Shown here: piece after piece, positions 1 to 8,290 of the stretch | Position numbering within the stretch: position 1 is the stretch's first letter | Layout: every line of letters begins with the position of its first letter | Assembly: GCF_014863405.1 (NCBI RefSeq) | Contig: NZ_JACZZA010000013.1 | Span: forward strand, 1 to 64,000 | DNA: 64,000 bases | From: Dyella acidiphila | GTDB taxonomy: Bacteria > Pseudomonadota > Gammaproteobacteria > Xanthomonadales > Rhodanobacteraceae | Reading direction: 5' to 3' | Notes under the pieces: model-generated | Told to the model about the DNA's origin: nothing | What the model saw: the letters and a program-made list of their open reading frames with translations, nothing else | The model's database searches: none | Made by a program: the position numbers and the translations under genes

Positions 1-128
1 ACACGGTTCGGCCGCATAGCGCGTTGAATTATCGGCCACCGGCTCCTGAAGCTGTCCTGCCAGCCATCCAGGATGTACATCTGAAGCTCGCTGCTTAAAC
101 TAACCCTACATCTGGACCAGTTAGTGCA
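1..128 (+). mobile_element. Right end of an IS3-family insertion sequence
   Basis: The window opens inside an insertion sequence. Its last coding part (3-98) reads as the tail of an IS3-family OrfB transposase, and the terminal inverted-repeat-like sequence follows, ending near position 128 with ...GGACCAGTTAGTGCA. Beyond that point the minus strand immediately becomes a histidine-kinase gene, which fixes the junction. The other end and any target-site duplication lie outside the window. The exact outer base is inferred from the usual TG...CA ends of IS3 elements. Confidence 0.75.
3..98 (+). CDS. IS3-family transposase (OrfB), C-terminal fragment cut by the window edge
   Basis: Frame 3 is open from the window edge to TAA at 96-98. 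It contains RPHSALNYRPPAPEAV, the signature tail of the integrase-core transposase (OrfB) of IS3-family elements, which performs DDE strand transfer. Only about 31 C-terminal residues are visible, so the catalytic DDE residues and the OrfA/OrfB frameshift cannot be checked. The stop is followed after about 30 bases by the presumed terminal repeat of the element. Confidence 0.8.
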   Translation, partial: TVRPHSALNYRPPAPEAVLPAIQDVHLKLAA

Positions 129-718
129 GGCCACTCAATGCGGGTCGCGTCGCTGCTTCGCCCGTCGGCGATCAGTGCGGAAATGCTATTGAGCGTATTG
201 AATAGAAAATGAGGCTGAAGCTGGTATTGCAGAGCGCGCAGCCCCGCCTCGCGCGCCAGCGCGTTGGCTTCCGCTTCGCGACGTCGCGAACGTTGCAAGG
301 CGTCGTAGTGATGCAAGATCTCATGAATGGCGCAGTATGCGATCAACGCCAGCCAGCAGCCGTCCAAGCCCATAAAAATACGGCGAAACTGATACCCAGG
401 AAGCAGGCCCCAATGAACCGCAACGATCTCGGATAGCGCATTGCTGGTGGCCGAAAAGGTATAGGTGATGAAGAGCAACACCAAGGCACTCGACCATGCG
501 CCGGTTTCGCGACGCCACATCGCGCGCTGCACCAAACTTGTCGGCACGACCCACACAAGGAAGCACGCGGCATAGAAGGCGCGAAACGCGCCAGCGTAGA
601 CGTTACCGAGTTCCGGTAGCGCCATCACCCCCATGCATAGGGCGATCGGCAGACTCGCCATCAGCGACGCCCGCATCGGCAGGCCAGTTTGTGAGTCGCG
701 AGAAGGGCTGGCTACCAT
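95..718 (-). pseudogene. LytS/YehU-type sensor histidine kinase, truncated by IS insertion
   Basis: The N-terminal part has about four hydrophobic segments. It is followed by a His_kinase-type segment with LQYQLQPHFLFNTLNSISAL, where the His of QPHFLFN is the usual phospho-acceptor of LytS/AlgZ-like kinases. The coding match stops after DATRIEW near position 129, exactly where the IS3 end begins. The frame then runs about 11 foreign residues to a stop at 95-97. The ATP-binding HATPase domain is therefore missing and the kinase cannot be active as encoded. The start at 718 is preferred to in-frame codons further up because AAAGGGGGAG lies just upstream, and it avoids overlap with the gene ending at 775. 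A LytTR response regulator would be expected beyond the IS. Confidence 0.8.
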
Positions 719-774
719 TGTCTTAGAAAACTCCCCCTTTCCCGAGAGACTGCCCCGGCCAACCTCGCCAGGCA

Positions 775-1278
775 TCAGCGCATGCGGTCCATCGTGACGG
801 AATAGAGCATCGCGCTGATTTTCCATCCGTCTTGCGTATGCACCAGCTGCCAGGTTTCGACGCCATGGTTCTGGACCTTGTTGTCTTCCAGGAACTGGTA
901 GTCAAAGTACACCATGCCCACCGTGCCGTCCGTCTCAATACGTACGTTATGAAAGACTTCCTCGATCGGTTTGGGCGCCTTGCTCACAAACTCGGCGAAT
1001 CCCTCATAGGTTCCCGAAGAGAACTGCTTGAGATTGGCCATTTTGGTGCGCATGAGATCCAACGACGCCTTGTCCAATCCTTGAAGCCAGGAGCCACCCG
1101 GCAAAAACATACCACGCAAGGAGGCACCGTCCTTAGCGATGATGGCGGACTTAAAGTGTTCGATGAGCTGTTGTATCTCCGCACGATCCGCAGCGCCTCC
1201 AGCAGGCTCCGATGCACGAGCCTGCGGCGGTACCAGCAGTAAAAGGGAAATCGGCAGACATGCCAGTAAATGCTTCAT
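775..1278 (-). CDS. Secreted NTF2/SnoaL-like protein
   Basis: This protein of about 167 residues starts at MKHLLACLPISLLLLVPPQA, a clear Sec signal peptide ending near ARAS. The mature part begins with an acidic helix (AEIQQLIEHFKSAIIAKD) and continues with strand-rich sequence ending in TWQLVHTQDGWKISAMLYSV. That pattern is typical of the NTF2-like/SnoaL cone fold, in which W-x-L-V-x-x-x-D-G-W-K-I closes the sheet. Family members are enzymes or ligand-binding proteins; no catalytic pair can be assigned here. It lies 56 bases upstream of the broken kinase on the same strand, so the two may be co-transcribed. An in-frame start at 1293 would add five residues and spoil the signal peptide. Confidence 0.72.
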   Translation of the reverse strand: MKHLLACLPISLLLLVPPQARASEPAGGAADRAEIQQLIEHFKSAIIAKDGASLRGMFLPGGSWLQGLDKASLDLMRTKMANLKQFSSGTYEGFAEFVSKAPKPIEEVFHNVRIETDGTVGMVYFDYQFLEDNKVQNHGVETWQLVHTQDGWKISAMLYSVTMDRMR

Positions 1279-1293
1279 AACACCGGACTCCAT

Positions 1294-1709
1294 CGAGTGG
1301 TCGCCCGGACATTAGGCACGGCGAGGAATCCGGCGGCCATCGCTATGAGGCAGGCCGTGCCAAAAATGCGGTGAAATGCTTCAGTCTCTCGAAGTCCGGC
1401 TTCCCGAGGGTCTTCGCTCGACGGCTATCTCCTGAGAATGTCCGCCACAAGCTTGGGCTGCATACGGGCCATGACGTCACATCAAACTTCCCCGAGCACC
1501 AGTCACCCCATCTAAACAACTGATTTACAAAGATATGTACAAGCCATGCGGTCCGTTTGTACCCATAGCCAGTGCCAATAATCCAATCAGGCGGTAAAAG
1601 GTGCGGCCTGTGACGTGATGTCCATCTAAGCTTTTTTCGCTGATGGCGCATCTCAAAACGTGATCGGCGTGCCAACTATCTTTAGCCTGAAAAATCCCAG
1701 TTTTCGCGA
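1294..1709. other. Intergenic region between divergent genes, no gene supported
   Basis: About 415 bases separate the divergently transcribed NTF2-like and M61-type genes, so both promoters should lie here. A 110-codon frame on the minus strand (1343-1675) has arginine- and tryptophan-rich, low-quality sequence with no family resemblance and was not accepted. No convincing operator or RNA structure was seen. Confidence 0.5.
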
Positions 1710-1715
1710 GTGCCT

Positions 1716-3482
1716 ATGAATCATCCACGCCGCCGCCACTTCTTGAGCCTCGTCGGTATTGCTGCCCTCTTCTGCACGACCGCGCTGTTCGCAAATACGC
1801 TCACGAACGATCAGCGCACTCTCGATATAACGCTGGCGCCTGTGCTCAATGCCGACAACACCGCTACCGGCATATCCGTTCATTACGTCCTATCCCCTTC
1901 AAAAGAACCGGCAAGCAGGCCAGCCCTGGCGCTCGACACGCTGGCGCCGTCGCTGCTTCGCACGAGCGATCAGGTCACGCAGTTACGCGTGACTGACGAC
2001 AAGGGCGCCGTTGAACTTGCGCCGCCTGTCGCAAAGCAGACGAACGATGGAAACTTTCAAGTCTGGACTGCAGCACGACCGACAAGCGGATCGCTGCACA
2101 TTGCCTACGTTGTTCCGGTGGCAGCTGCAAAGCCATCCAAACGCGGCCCGCATATCGATCTGCAGGCCGCTGGTGGCGGCCTTTCCGGCGCGTTCGTAGG
2201 CTTCTTGCTGTTGCCTGATAATCGCAGTGAAGCTTTTCGGGTTCATTTGCATTGGCAGTTGCCGTCAGGGCAGATGGCCGTTTCTTCGAACGGCATCGGC
2301 GACTTTTCCGGTGTGTTCAACGCCGGCAAATTGGATGACATGCTGTTTCTCGCCGGCCCGGTAAAAACCTATGCGCCGAGCGGCCATAGCGACGGCTTCC
2401 ATGTTTATGCCTTGGGCTTGCCAGAGGAACAGTTGAAAACCGCGGCCAACTGGACTGCGCGCGCATACGAAGCCGAACGCAAGGCGTTTCGCATACCGCC
2501 ATCGCAACCGTATCGCTTTCTTATTCGATCGTATGACGGCGGCCCGATCGATAGCGGCCGATCGTCGGACAGCTCTTTCATGCTTTATTTGCCCACCGGC
2601 TTCGATGCGGGACGGGTCGAGCTGCATAATCTGGTTGCGCACGAAATGGTGCACAGCTTGATGAAAGATCTTGACGACGCACCAGGCGATGAGGGCGATT
2701 GGTACACCGAGGGCACCGCGGATTATTTCTCTGAAATATTGCCCTGGGCGGCCGGGCTTTATACCCCGCGGCAATACCTTGACCTGGTGAATGAAGAGGC
2801 CGCCGAGTACTACACCAACGCCTTGCGGGATGTCTCCAACCAGCAGTTGGCCAAGGTGATGTGGTCAGGACGCAACGCGTGGATGCTGCCCTACGCGCGC
2901 GGCGCGCTTTATTTCGCCGATCTGGATGCAAAGCTACGGCTACATCATTCCACCTTGACCGTGCTTGATTTGGTCAATGCCACCAGCGAGCGGATCGAAC
3001 ACGGCGCCCCGGCCACGGATGCGACGTGGACTGCGGTACTTAAAGACCAAGTTGGCGCGTGGGCGCTGGCCGATTGGCAGCACATGATGGATGGGCAATT
3101 GATCATGCCCGCTGCGGGTGCCTTTGGTACTTGCCTGGCCGGTAGCGCCACCCAAGTCGGCATCTTCGACCTTGGCTTTGCCAAGCCAATACGCGTGATG
3201 GCGAATGAAGCAGTTTCGGGCGTCGTCAAAGGTTCAAACGCCGACAAGGCAGGCTTGCGGGACGGCGATGTCATTGCCGAAACCATCGACATCAATCCCA
3301 TCGCAGGAAGTTTCGTCAGCCTGATTCATATCCCGATTCGGCGGGGCACGTCTCCGCTGATGGTCAGCTACAACCCGCGTTCCGGATCGGTGCCAGGGAT
3401 GAATTGGCGCCTGTCGGGCGCGGGCGCGGAGCAAAGGTGTCCGCACCAAGGCACCGCCATCGCCGCATCTCGTGACCGGTGA
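1716..3482 (+). CDS. M61-type (glycyl aminopeptidase-like) metallopeptidase with C-terminal PDZ domain, exported
   Basis: About 588 residues. The N-terminal HFLSLVGIAALFCTTALFA is a signal peptide. The gluzincin zinc site is HEMVH at residues 309-313, with the third ligand Glu332 in WYTEGTADYFSE. Upstream are the beta-rich domains usual for M61 proteases, and residues of about 480-560 (VVKGSNADKAGLRDGDVIAE) form a PDZ-like segment. Such enzymes are exported, zinc-dependent peptidases; the substrate is unknown. A GTG at 1710 is an alternative start two codons up; the ATG at 1716 is preferred. The gene stands alone, 190 bases from the next. The final ~25 residues are polar and probably disordered. 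Confidence 0.85.
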   Translation: MNHPRRRHFLSLVGIAALFCTTALFANTLTNDQRTLDITLAPVLNADNTATGISVHYVLSPSKEPASRPALALDTLAPSLLRTSDQVTQLRVTDDKGAVELAPPVAKQTNDGNFQVWTAARPTSGSLHIAYVVPVAAAKPSKRGPHIDLQAAGGGLSGAFVGFLLLPDNRSEAFRVHLHWQLPSGQMAVSSNGIGDFSGVFNAGKLDDMLFLAGPVKTYAPSGHSDGFHVYALGLPEEQLKTAANWTARAYEAERKAFRIPPSQPYRFLIRSYDGGPIDSGRSSDSSFMLYLPTGFDAGRVELHNLVAHEMVHSLMKDLDDAPGDEGDWYTEGTADYFSEILPWAAGLYTPRQYLDLVNEEAAEYYTNALRDVSNQQLAKVMWSGRNAWMLPYARGALYFADLDAKLRLHHSTLTVLDLVNATSERIEHGAPATDATWTAVLKDQVGAWALADWQHMMDGQLIMPAAGAFGTCLAGSATQVGIFDLGFAKPIRVMANEAVSGVVKGSNADKAGLRDGDVIAETIDINPIAGSFVSLIHIPIRRGTSPLMVSYNPRSGSVPGMNWRLSGAGAEQRCPHQGTAIAASRDR

Positions 3483-3673
3483 TTTAGTTGGCGAGGGCAT
3501 AAAACCCGACACGAGAGCTCGCCCAGAGCTGACCGAGAACGCCAATGTCAGCCACCGCTTGTCCCCGGTGGGCCGCCTTTGGTCCCCGTATCAAGTCAAT
3601 CCGGCCCCAAGCAGGTAGTCCGGCGGTCGCTGACCGGTGAATATCTGGATTCAACGACCCAGGGGAGCTGCAC

Positions 3674-5188
3674 GTGCATAGCCGCAACTTGTCCAAACTT
3701 CCCAGCGAGACGTTGTCTACCACTACAAGCATCACCCCGGTACTCATCATTGCCCTGCTCTTTGGCATGGCCCACATGCTGACCAACGGGCTATACGGCT
3801 TCCATCGGGATGAACTCCAGTTCTTGAGCGACGCCCAGCATCTGGACTGGGGCTTCGTGCCCTACCCACCGCTGACGTCGGCGCTGGAGCATGTGGGGCT
3901 CAAGATGTTTGGCCTGTCGCTGGTGGGGCTGCGGCTGTTCTCGGTACTGGCCCAGTGCGTGGTGATTCTGGTCAGCGGCCTGATGGCGCGTGACCTGGGT
4001 GGTGGCCGCCTGGCCCAGGTCTTCGCGGCGATCGCCGTTGGGCTGTCACCGGCGCCCATGGGGAATGCCACCATGTTCCAGTACTCATCGTTCGATATGT
4101 TGTGGTGGGTGCTTATCGCCTGGAGCGTGATCCGCCTGCTGCGCGATGACGACCAACGCTGGTGGGTGGCGATCGGCGTGTTTGCCGGGCTTGGACTGCA
4201 GACGAAGTATTCGATCGCGTTTGAGCTGGCCGGCGTGCTGGCTGGCGTGCTGCTCACCGATGCGCGGCGGTACTTTGCCAGCCGCTGGCTTTGGGCCGGC
4301 GCAGGTGTTGCGCTGCTCGTGTTTGCGCCCAACCTCGTCTGGCTCGCCAGGCACGATTTCATTTCCTATCAGTTTCTGCAAAGTATCCACGCGCGCGACG
4401 TGAATGAGGGGCGCGCGGATGGCTTCCTGCGCGATCAATTCCTCATCAATGCCAACCTGTTTGCCGCGCCGGTCTGGATCGCAGGCTTGATCGGATACTG
4501 CCGGGCGCGCCGCTACCGCATGCTGGCCTGGATGTACATCGTCCCGCTGCTCTTGTTCCTGCTGCTGCGCGGTCGCTTCTACTACGTCAGCGCGGCGTAT
4601 CCGATGCTGCTGGCCATGGGGTCCGTGATCGGCGAGCGGTGGTTGCTCAGCTTGCGCCCGGTATGGCGGGCGCTGATTTTCAGTGGCGTTGCAGCGATCG
4701 GTATCTATGCGGCGCTGATCATCATGCCGATGACGGAAAGCAGCCCACTACGGGACTTCGCGCTGAAAAGGAACAACGATTTGCGCGAGAAAGTCGGCTG
4801 GAACGAGCTCGTCGCGCGAGTCGCAGCCATTCGGAATGCGCTGCCCGCCGACCAGCAGGCCGATCTGGGCATCGTGGTGGGCAATTACGGGGAGCAAGGC
4901 GCCATCGCTCTGCTCGGGCAGGCCTATGGCCTGCCGGCACCGATCACCATGGTCAATTCGGGATGGCTGCGTGGCTATCCACAGACACCGCCACGCACCG
5001 TGATCGTGCTGGGAAGTTCACGCGAGCGCGTCGATGAACTCTTTATCGGCTGCCGCCTCGCGGGCCACTCCGGTAATGCATGGGGTGTCGTCAATGAAGA
5101 AAGCGAGGATCACCCCGACATCTTTGTCTGCGGCCCCATGCGCAAGCCATGGAGCGAGCTCTGGAGTCATGGGCCCGAATTTGGGTAA
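3674..5188 (+). CDS. GT39/ArnT-like membrane glycosyltransferase
   Basis: This protein of 504 residues has many hydrophobic segments. The first periplasmic loop begins with YGFHRDELQFLSDAQHLDWG followed by PPLTSAL, the acidic DE motif of the dolichyl-/undecaprenyl-phosphate-sugar transferase family (GT39, PMT, ArnT). These enzymes move a sugar from a lipid carrier to lipid A, protein or glycan at the periplasmic face. The last ~130 residues form a soluble domain. The start is GTG at 3674, supported by a good ribosome site AGGGGAG at 3661-3667. The acceptor cannot be inferred: neighbours are a protease and a DHFR-like enzyme, not a polysaccharide cluster. Confidence 0.82.
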   Translation: MHSRNLSKLPSETLSTTTSITPVLIIALLFGMAHMLTNGLYGFHRDELQFLSDAQHLDWGFVPYPPLTSALEHVGLKMFGLSLVGLRLFSVLAQCVVILVSGLMARDLGGGRLAQVFAAIAVGLSPAPMGNATMFQYSSFDMLWWVLIAWSVIRLLRDDDQRWWVAIGVFAGLGLQTKYSIAFELAGVLAGVLLTDARRYFASRWLWAGAGVALLVFAPNLVWLARHDFISYQFLQSIHARDVNEGRADGFLRDQFLINANLFAAPVWIAGLIGYCRARRYRMLAWMYIVPLLLFLLLRGRFYYVSAAYPMLLAMGSVIGERWLLSLRPVWRALIFSGVAAIGIYAALIIMPMTESSPLRDFALKRNNDLREKVGWNELVARVAAIRNALPADQQADLGIVVGNYGEQGAIALLGQAYGLPAPITMVNSGWLRGYPQTPPRTVIVLGSSRERVDELFIGCRLAGHSGNAWGVVNEESEDHPDIFVCGPMRKPWSELWSHGPEFG

Positions 5189-5326
5189 TGCACGAGCGGG
5201 CACCCGCCGAAATTAACAAAATTTTCCTGGATATCGTGTCGAATTCCAGCGCCGCCATCCGTCATCTTCAGTGAGTAGGGCACTCGCACCACCACCGTCC
5301 TGAAGACCCACAAGGGGAGATTTCCC

Positions 5327-5860
5327 ATGGCAAAGCTTGTGTTCGGATTGATGCAGTCGCTGGATGGCTATGTCGACCACATGGAATTAGGCCCGCCTGA
5401 TCCGGCAGCCTCCCGTTACTTCGTGGAGCAAACGCGCGGTCTGGCCGGCATGCTGTACGGCCGCCGCATGTACGAGGTCATGCGGTATTGGGACCATGAT
5501 CATCCGAATTGGGACGCGGAGGATCGCGCCTTCGCTGCAATGTGGCAAAGCAAACCGAAGTGGGTGGTGTCGCGCTCGCTGACGTCGGTCGGCCCGAATG
5601 CCACGCTTGTCGCCAATGACATCGAGGCGGCAATAAGAGGATTGAAGGCCGACCTCGCCGGGGAGATCGACGTCGCCGGACCAGAGCTGGCGCACAGCCT
5701 GGCCGAGCTCGGCCTGATCGATGAGTATCGACTCTACTTCCGCCCCATAGTGCTTGGTCGTGGCACGCCATTCTTCGCCGGCCCGCGGCCACCGCTCCGC
5801 TTCGTGGCCAGCGAGTTAATCGGCGAGGACATGATCAGGTTGACGTACGTGCCTGCTTAG
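5327..5860 (+). CDS. Dihydrofolate reductase-family protein (RibD C-terminal-like)
   Basis: 177 residues starting ATG after a strong AAGGGGAGA ribosome site. The N-terminal LVFGLMQSLDGYVDHME matches the opening strand of the RibD-C/YyaP-YwjB branch of the DHFR fold. The pattern WVVSRSLTSVGPNATLV...DLAGEIDVAGPELAHSLAELGLIDEYRLYFRPIVLGRGTPFF is the NADPH-binding core and closing motif of that branch. These small cytosolic reductases use NADPH; the substrate is usually unknown. Length is normal for the family. It is a single gene with its own spacing, converging on the hydrolase that ends at 5882. Confidence 0.88.
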   Translation: MAKLVFGLMQSLDGYVDHMELGPPDPAASRYFVEQTRGLAGMLYGRRMYEVMRYWDHDHPNWDAEDRAFAAMWQSKPKWVVSRSLTSVGPNATLVANDIEAAIRGLKADLAGEIDVAGPELAHSLAELGLIDEYRLYFRPIVLGRGTPFFAGPRPPLRFVASELIGEDMIRLTYVPA

Positions 5861-5881
5861 CGGCGCGTCGGTCCGATCGAC

Positions 5882-6961
5882 TCACTTGGTTAACGGCAGC
5901 ACACGCTGGATCAGCAATCTGTATTGCGCATCGACCATGGCCACATTGGGATCATGTCCGGTGTGCGGCACGAGCACGTAGGCCTTTTGTGGTGCATGCA
6001 GCGTGTCGAAATAGTGCTTGGTCATTGGCGGCACGGTGTTGAGATCCTCCGCGCCCTGCACAAGGAATACGGGGATGCGAAATTCGCCGCCTAGTGCCGG
6101 CAGGTTGATCTGCCAGAACATGCCGTGACCATCCTTGCCCACATACTGCAAATAGGAATAGTCCTCCCCCGCATCTTCTTCCTGCTGCACGGATGTGCCG
6201 GTATAAGCTGGCGCAGGCTGCCACCAGTCGGCGGGCGCAGCCGTGCTGGCCGACGCTTCATAGCGACGGGTAATACGCCGCAGCGCACCGAAGCTGTGCG
6301 GATCGGTCCAAGGTGGCGCTCCGAGCGCGACAAGCTTCGTAACGCTGCCGGTGTCGCCGATACGGCGCGCCCGATCCAGGGCTTGTCGATACGCCGCCGA
6401 CGCATTCTGCTCGCCATCCACCAACTGGCTGGATCCCACATAGGCATAGAACAGGTCCGGCCGCGCCATCGCCATATGCACGGCCAATACCGATCCCCAC
6501 GAACTGCCCATCAAGATAATTTTCTTTTGACCCAGATGCGCGGTGAGGTACTGCGCCAAGGCGATGCCATCCTGACTCATCTGCTCGATGCTCAGCGACG
6601 CCTGCGCGCTGCCGGGATTGTGCCCAAAGGTCTTGCCGGCGCCGCGCTGATCCCATTGCACCAGGGTGAACCTGGATTCCCACGATCCGTAGACCTTGGC
6701 TGCGAATGGACTCAACGGATTGCCCGGGCCGCCGTGGATAAACAGCACCACGGGGCTGTCGCAGTGCGCGCCATGGATAGTCACCCACTGCTCGATGCCG
6801 CCGATCGGCACAAAACCTTCTTCGGCAATTGCAGTGTGGTGGCATAGCGCGGCAGCCGTTGGAAAAGGCGCTTCATTGGTGCCAGCAGATGCCAGTGGCA
6901 CGCTAGCTAGCGACAGGACCAGTAATGCCGAAGCAATGCGAACAAGGGAAGGGCGGCTCAT
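5882..6961 (-). CDS. Secreted alpha/beta hydrolase, proline iminopeptidase-like
   Basis: About 359 residues. MSRPSLVRIASALLVLSLASVP is a signal peptide when the ATG at 6961 is used; an in-frame GTG at 6991 adds ten residues and sits 2 bases after the preceding stop. The hydrolase core shows the oxyanion loop HGGPGNP, VQWDQRGAGKTFG typical of S33 prolyl peptidases, the nucleophile elbow GSSWGS, the acid in QGAEDLNT and the histidine in HTGHDP. The intact triad argues for an active periplasmic or secreted peptidase or esterase. It is downstream of the unknown secreted protein at 6994-7629 on the same strand, probably co-transcribed. Confidence 0.86.
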   Translation of the reverse strand: MSRPSLVRIASALLVLSLASVPLASAGTNEAPFPTAAALCHHTAIAEEGFVPIGGIEQWVTIHGAHCDSPVVLFIHGGPGNPLSPFAAKVYGSWESRFTLVQWDQRGAGKTFGHNPGSAQASLSIEQMSQDGIALAQYLTAHLGQKKIILMGSSWGSVLAVHMAMARPDLFYAYVGSSQLVDGEQNASAAYRQALDRARRIGDTGSVTKLVALGAPPWTDPHSFGALRRITRRYEASASTAAPADWWQPAPAYTGTSVQQEEDAGEDYSYLQYVGKDGHGMFWQINLPALGGEFRIPVFLVQGAEDLNTVPPMTKHYFDTLHAPQKAYVLVPHTGHDPNVAMVDAQYRLLIQRVLPLTK

Positions 6962-6993
6962 CGGCAGCTCACAGTGATGGTTCGACGACACAA

Positions 6994-7629
6994 TCAGGGC
7001 TGACGCATAAGCTCGTTCAGCTGACTCAGTTGATCCTGATAGCCCTTATAGGTCTTTTGCTGTGCCTCAGACATCTGTGAGCGATCTTTGAAGATCGAAT
7101 CCATGCCTTTGATGTGCAACTGAAGACCATTGACAACCACGCCGGCGCTGATCCTTGGCATAGGCGGATCAAAAACCATCCATCGGCCGGCAGCAAAAGC
7201 CATCTCATAGACTATTGTTTCATCTTCCTCGTGCGATGAGATGGAGCGAACCCCATTTTCTGAGGAGGCCAGGGCGAGCACATGAAATACCACATTGGCG
7301 CTTACGCCATGGGCGCCAACATTTACGCTTTCTACGGTGAAGCTCTTCACTATCTCGACAGGGTCAGCCGCAATGTCAACGATCTGCCCCGTAAGGGCCC
7401 CGGGATCCTGAAGAAAGGACTTTGCTTCGGCACTTGATGGGCCGAAGGCCGCATCTTTCTGCCTCGCATCTTCACTTCCATCAAATTCACTTTTAAGAAA
7501 GTCGCCGAGCACCCGTTTAATCACAGCCTGCTGGTTCTCAGCAGCATTCGGTTCACTTTGTGCATGCACGGAGCCCATGCATGCGCAAGCAAGCGACGCC
7601 ACTGTAAGTAACCATTTGAAATTTTTCAC
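6994..7629 (-). CDS. Exported protein of unknown function
   Basis: I do not recognise a family. The frame is open further upstream (to 7740), but GTG at 7629 gives KNFKWLLTVASLACACMGSVHA, a good Sec signal peptide, so this start is preferred. The mature part of about 190 residues is mixed charged sequence with a strand-rich middle (VNVGAHGVSANVVFHVLAL) and a helical C-terminus (SEAQQKTYKGYQDQLSQLNELM). Only two bases separate its stop from the longer start option of the hydrolase, suggesting one transcript. It also sits downstream of the toxin-array genes on the same strand, but no link to that system is visible. Confidence 0.6.
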   Translation of the reverse strand: MKNFKWLLTVASLACACMGSVHAQSEPNAAENQQAVIKRVLGDFLKSEFDGSEDARQKDAAFGPSSAEAKSFLQDPGALTGQIVDIAADPVEIVKSFTVESVNVGAHGVSANVVFHVLALASSENGVRSISSHEEDETIVYEMAFAAGRWMVFDPPMPRISAGVVVNGLQLHIKGMDSIFKDRSQMSEAQQKTYKGYQDQLSQLNELMRQP

Positions 7630-7746
7630 ACCTGTCTTATCAATGAGCAATGTTATATCCGCACTTCGAATGACTCCGAGTAACAAGGGCACCTCATAGT
7701 CTCTTGATGACGTAAGACGTGTACTAAAAACCCAACTCAAGCTTTT

Positions 7747-8022
7747 TTATTTCGTGTACCACCGCTCATCCTGAAATTCCAATGGAACAAGATCGACTCC
7801 TGGATTGAAACCTTGCGCTTGCAGGCGACTGAACCATTCATCTCTCAGACTTTCGGGAAGCTTATGCCCGCTCCAAGGGCAGAACGAAATGGCTATGGAG
7901 CTTGTTCCGCCATCTAATACTTTGATCCCATATTCACGGAACTTCGGCTTGAAAGTTACCGGTGAATCAGGATCGTCGCAAGCAAGTTTCAACGATTCAC
8001 AGCAATGTAAAAAGGTGCTCAT
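7747..8022 (-). CDS. DUF6980-like small protein, probable immunity protein of the adjacent toxin tail
   Basis: 91 residues starting MSTFLHCCESLKLAC. The pattern HCC...REYGIKVLDGGTSSIAISFCPWSGHKLP resembles the small cysteine-containing DUF6980 family, in which REYGI, DGG and CPWCG are conserved; here the CPWxG second cysteine is Ser. The start ATG overlaps the stop of the upstream toxin-like frame (ATGA at 8019-8022), the classic arrangement of toxin and immunity genes. The immunity role is inferred from that coupling and from the Rhs context, not from the family itself. An ATG at 8091 in the same frame lies inside the toxin tail and was rejected. Confidence 0.72.
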   Translation of the reverse strand: MSTFLHCCESLKLACDDPDSPVTFKPKFREYGIKVLDGGTSSIAISFCPWSGHKLPESLRDEWFSRLQAQGFNPGVDLVPLEFQDERWYTK

Positions 8023-8195
8023 ATATCGATATCTTTGCCGGGAACAGGAGGCTTTGTTGATTCGCCTGTTTGACCGTCCAATGGATCGCAACGGCGACCG
8101 TTGCCGTCATATTCCTCGATGTGGGTACGCGCGTAGCCCCACTCGTAGTACCGCCTTTTACCAGATTTGCCGTTCGTTCTGCGCCCCCGCGCCAT
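8019..8195 (-). CDS. Orphan toxin C-terminal domain, colicin-E3-type ribonuclease-like
   Basis: A frame of 58 codons from ATG at 8195 to TGA at 8019, too short for most gene finders. It contains GKSGKRRYYEWGYARTHIEE, YDGNGRR and DGQTGESTKPPVPG. The order YEW-x-x-x-(H/R)-x-x-IE-x-Y-D-x-x-G...(D)-x-x-TG-x-x-x-KP is that of the E3-type cytotoxic rRNA nuclease domain at the end of colicins and polymorphic toxins. The usual His of EWD-x-x-H is not plainly conserved (GYARTH), so activity is uncertain. The frame extends about 13 codons above the ATG to an in-frame TAG. No Rhs/YD carrier is fused, so this looks like a displaced orphan toxin tip downstream of the rhs gene. Its stop overlaps the next start. 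Confidence 0.6.
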   Translation of the reverse strand: MARGRRTNGKSGKRRYYEWGYARTHIEEYDGNGRRCDPLDGQTGESTKPPVPGKDIDI

Positions 8196-8290
8196 GCCGT
8201 CAAAACCCGGGTCAACCGAAAAAGGAAAATGTACCTACCCTCTTCTCCCCCTGATCCCCGGTACGCTCAATGCTTGCAGAATGCCTTAAG

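Noticed and set aside
1343-1675. A 110-codon minus-strand frame between the NTF2-like and M61-type genes
   Set aside because: No ribosome site, biased Arg/Trp content and no family pattern; the region is needed for promoters.
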